Shown: in pieces, positions 6,890 through 6,922 of the stretch
How positions within the stretch are numbered: position 1 is the stretch's first letter
How the letters are laid out: each line of letters opens with the position of its first letter
From: CAYYBZ01 sp964470285 [NCBI: uncultured Oligoflexia bacterium]
Lineage (GTDB): Bacteria; Bdellovibrionota_G; CAYYBZ01
Direction: 5' to 3'
Length of the DNA stretch: 6,922 bases
NCBI GenBank assembly: GCA_964470285.1
Contig: CAYYBZ010000104.1
Location: 1-6,922, forward strand
The notes under the pieces: generated by a model
The model's input: the letters and a program-made list of their open reading frames with translations, nothing else
Databases searched by the model: none
What the model was told of the DNA's origin: nothing
Made by a program: the position numbers and the translations under genes

Positions 6890-6895
6890 CCTCCT
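6890..6895 (-). promoter_or_regulatory. Shine-Dalgarno for S41 peptidase
   Basis: On the minus strand the bases are AGGAGG followed by TTAAAT and the ATG at 6883, giving full consensus at six-base spacing. It decides between Met1 and Met4. It is the strongest ribosome site in the window. Confidence 0.9.
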
Positions 6896-6922
6896 GACAG
6901 TACTGATTAAATTGGACTGAAT

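Overview
The window carries five protein-coding genes, all on the minus strand and tightly packed, from an AT-leaning (about 40% G+C by eye) Gram-negative-type (diderm) bacterium. The envelope type follows from the gene set: a TolC-type outer-membrane channel, an RND inner-membrane pump, a protein with a type I signal peptide and two proteins with lipoprotein signals. Taxonomy cannot be fixed from the sequence. Spirochaete, deltaproteobacterial or Bdellovibrio-type hosts would all fit, and one slightly relaxed lipobox (LITC) is compatible with these but not diagnostic.

In the direction of transcription (high to low coordinates) the layout is as follows. (1) 6883-5162 is an exported S41-family peptidase with a consensus ribosome binding site. 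Its Ser nucleophile is kept, but the CtpA-type catalytic lysine is replaced by Ala, and a DxHT motif suggests a tricorn/CPAF-like Ser-His-Glu mechanism. (2) After 53 bp containing an AT-only hairpin, 5108-4044 is a GTG-initiated lipoprotein with a HAD phosphatase domain of FCP1/NIF-like style. (3) Six bp later, 4037-3024 is a lipoprotein of the endonuclease/exonuclease/phosphatase (EEP, DNase I-like) fold with all catalytic motifs. (4) After a 90-bp gap with several small dyads, 2933-1476 is a TolC-family outer-membrane efflux protein. (5) Directly abutting its stop codon, 1475 to the window edge is the N-terminal half of an HAE1-type RND permease (491 codons visible, frame open to base 1).

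Two functional blocks can be read. The first is a possible envelope or surface hydrolase set (protease, phosphatase, EEP phosphodiesterase), with close coupling between the two lipoprotein genes. The second is a tripartite efflux pair (channel plus pump) whose membrane-fusion protein is not in the window. The 90-bp gap is the largest non-coding stretch and the best place for a promoter or operator for the efflux pair, but no strong promoter or rho-independent terminator is visible, so read-through from the hydrolase block is possible. No RNA gene, mobile element, CRISPR array or long repeat was seen. Apart from the shared strand and close spacing, the link between the two blocks is inference.
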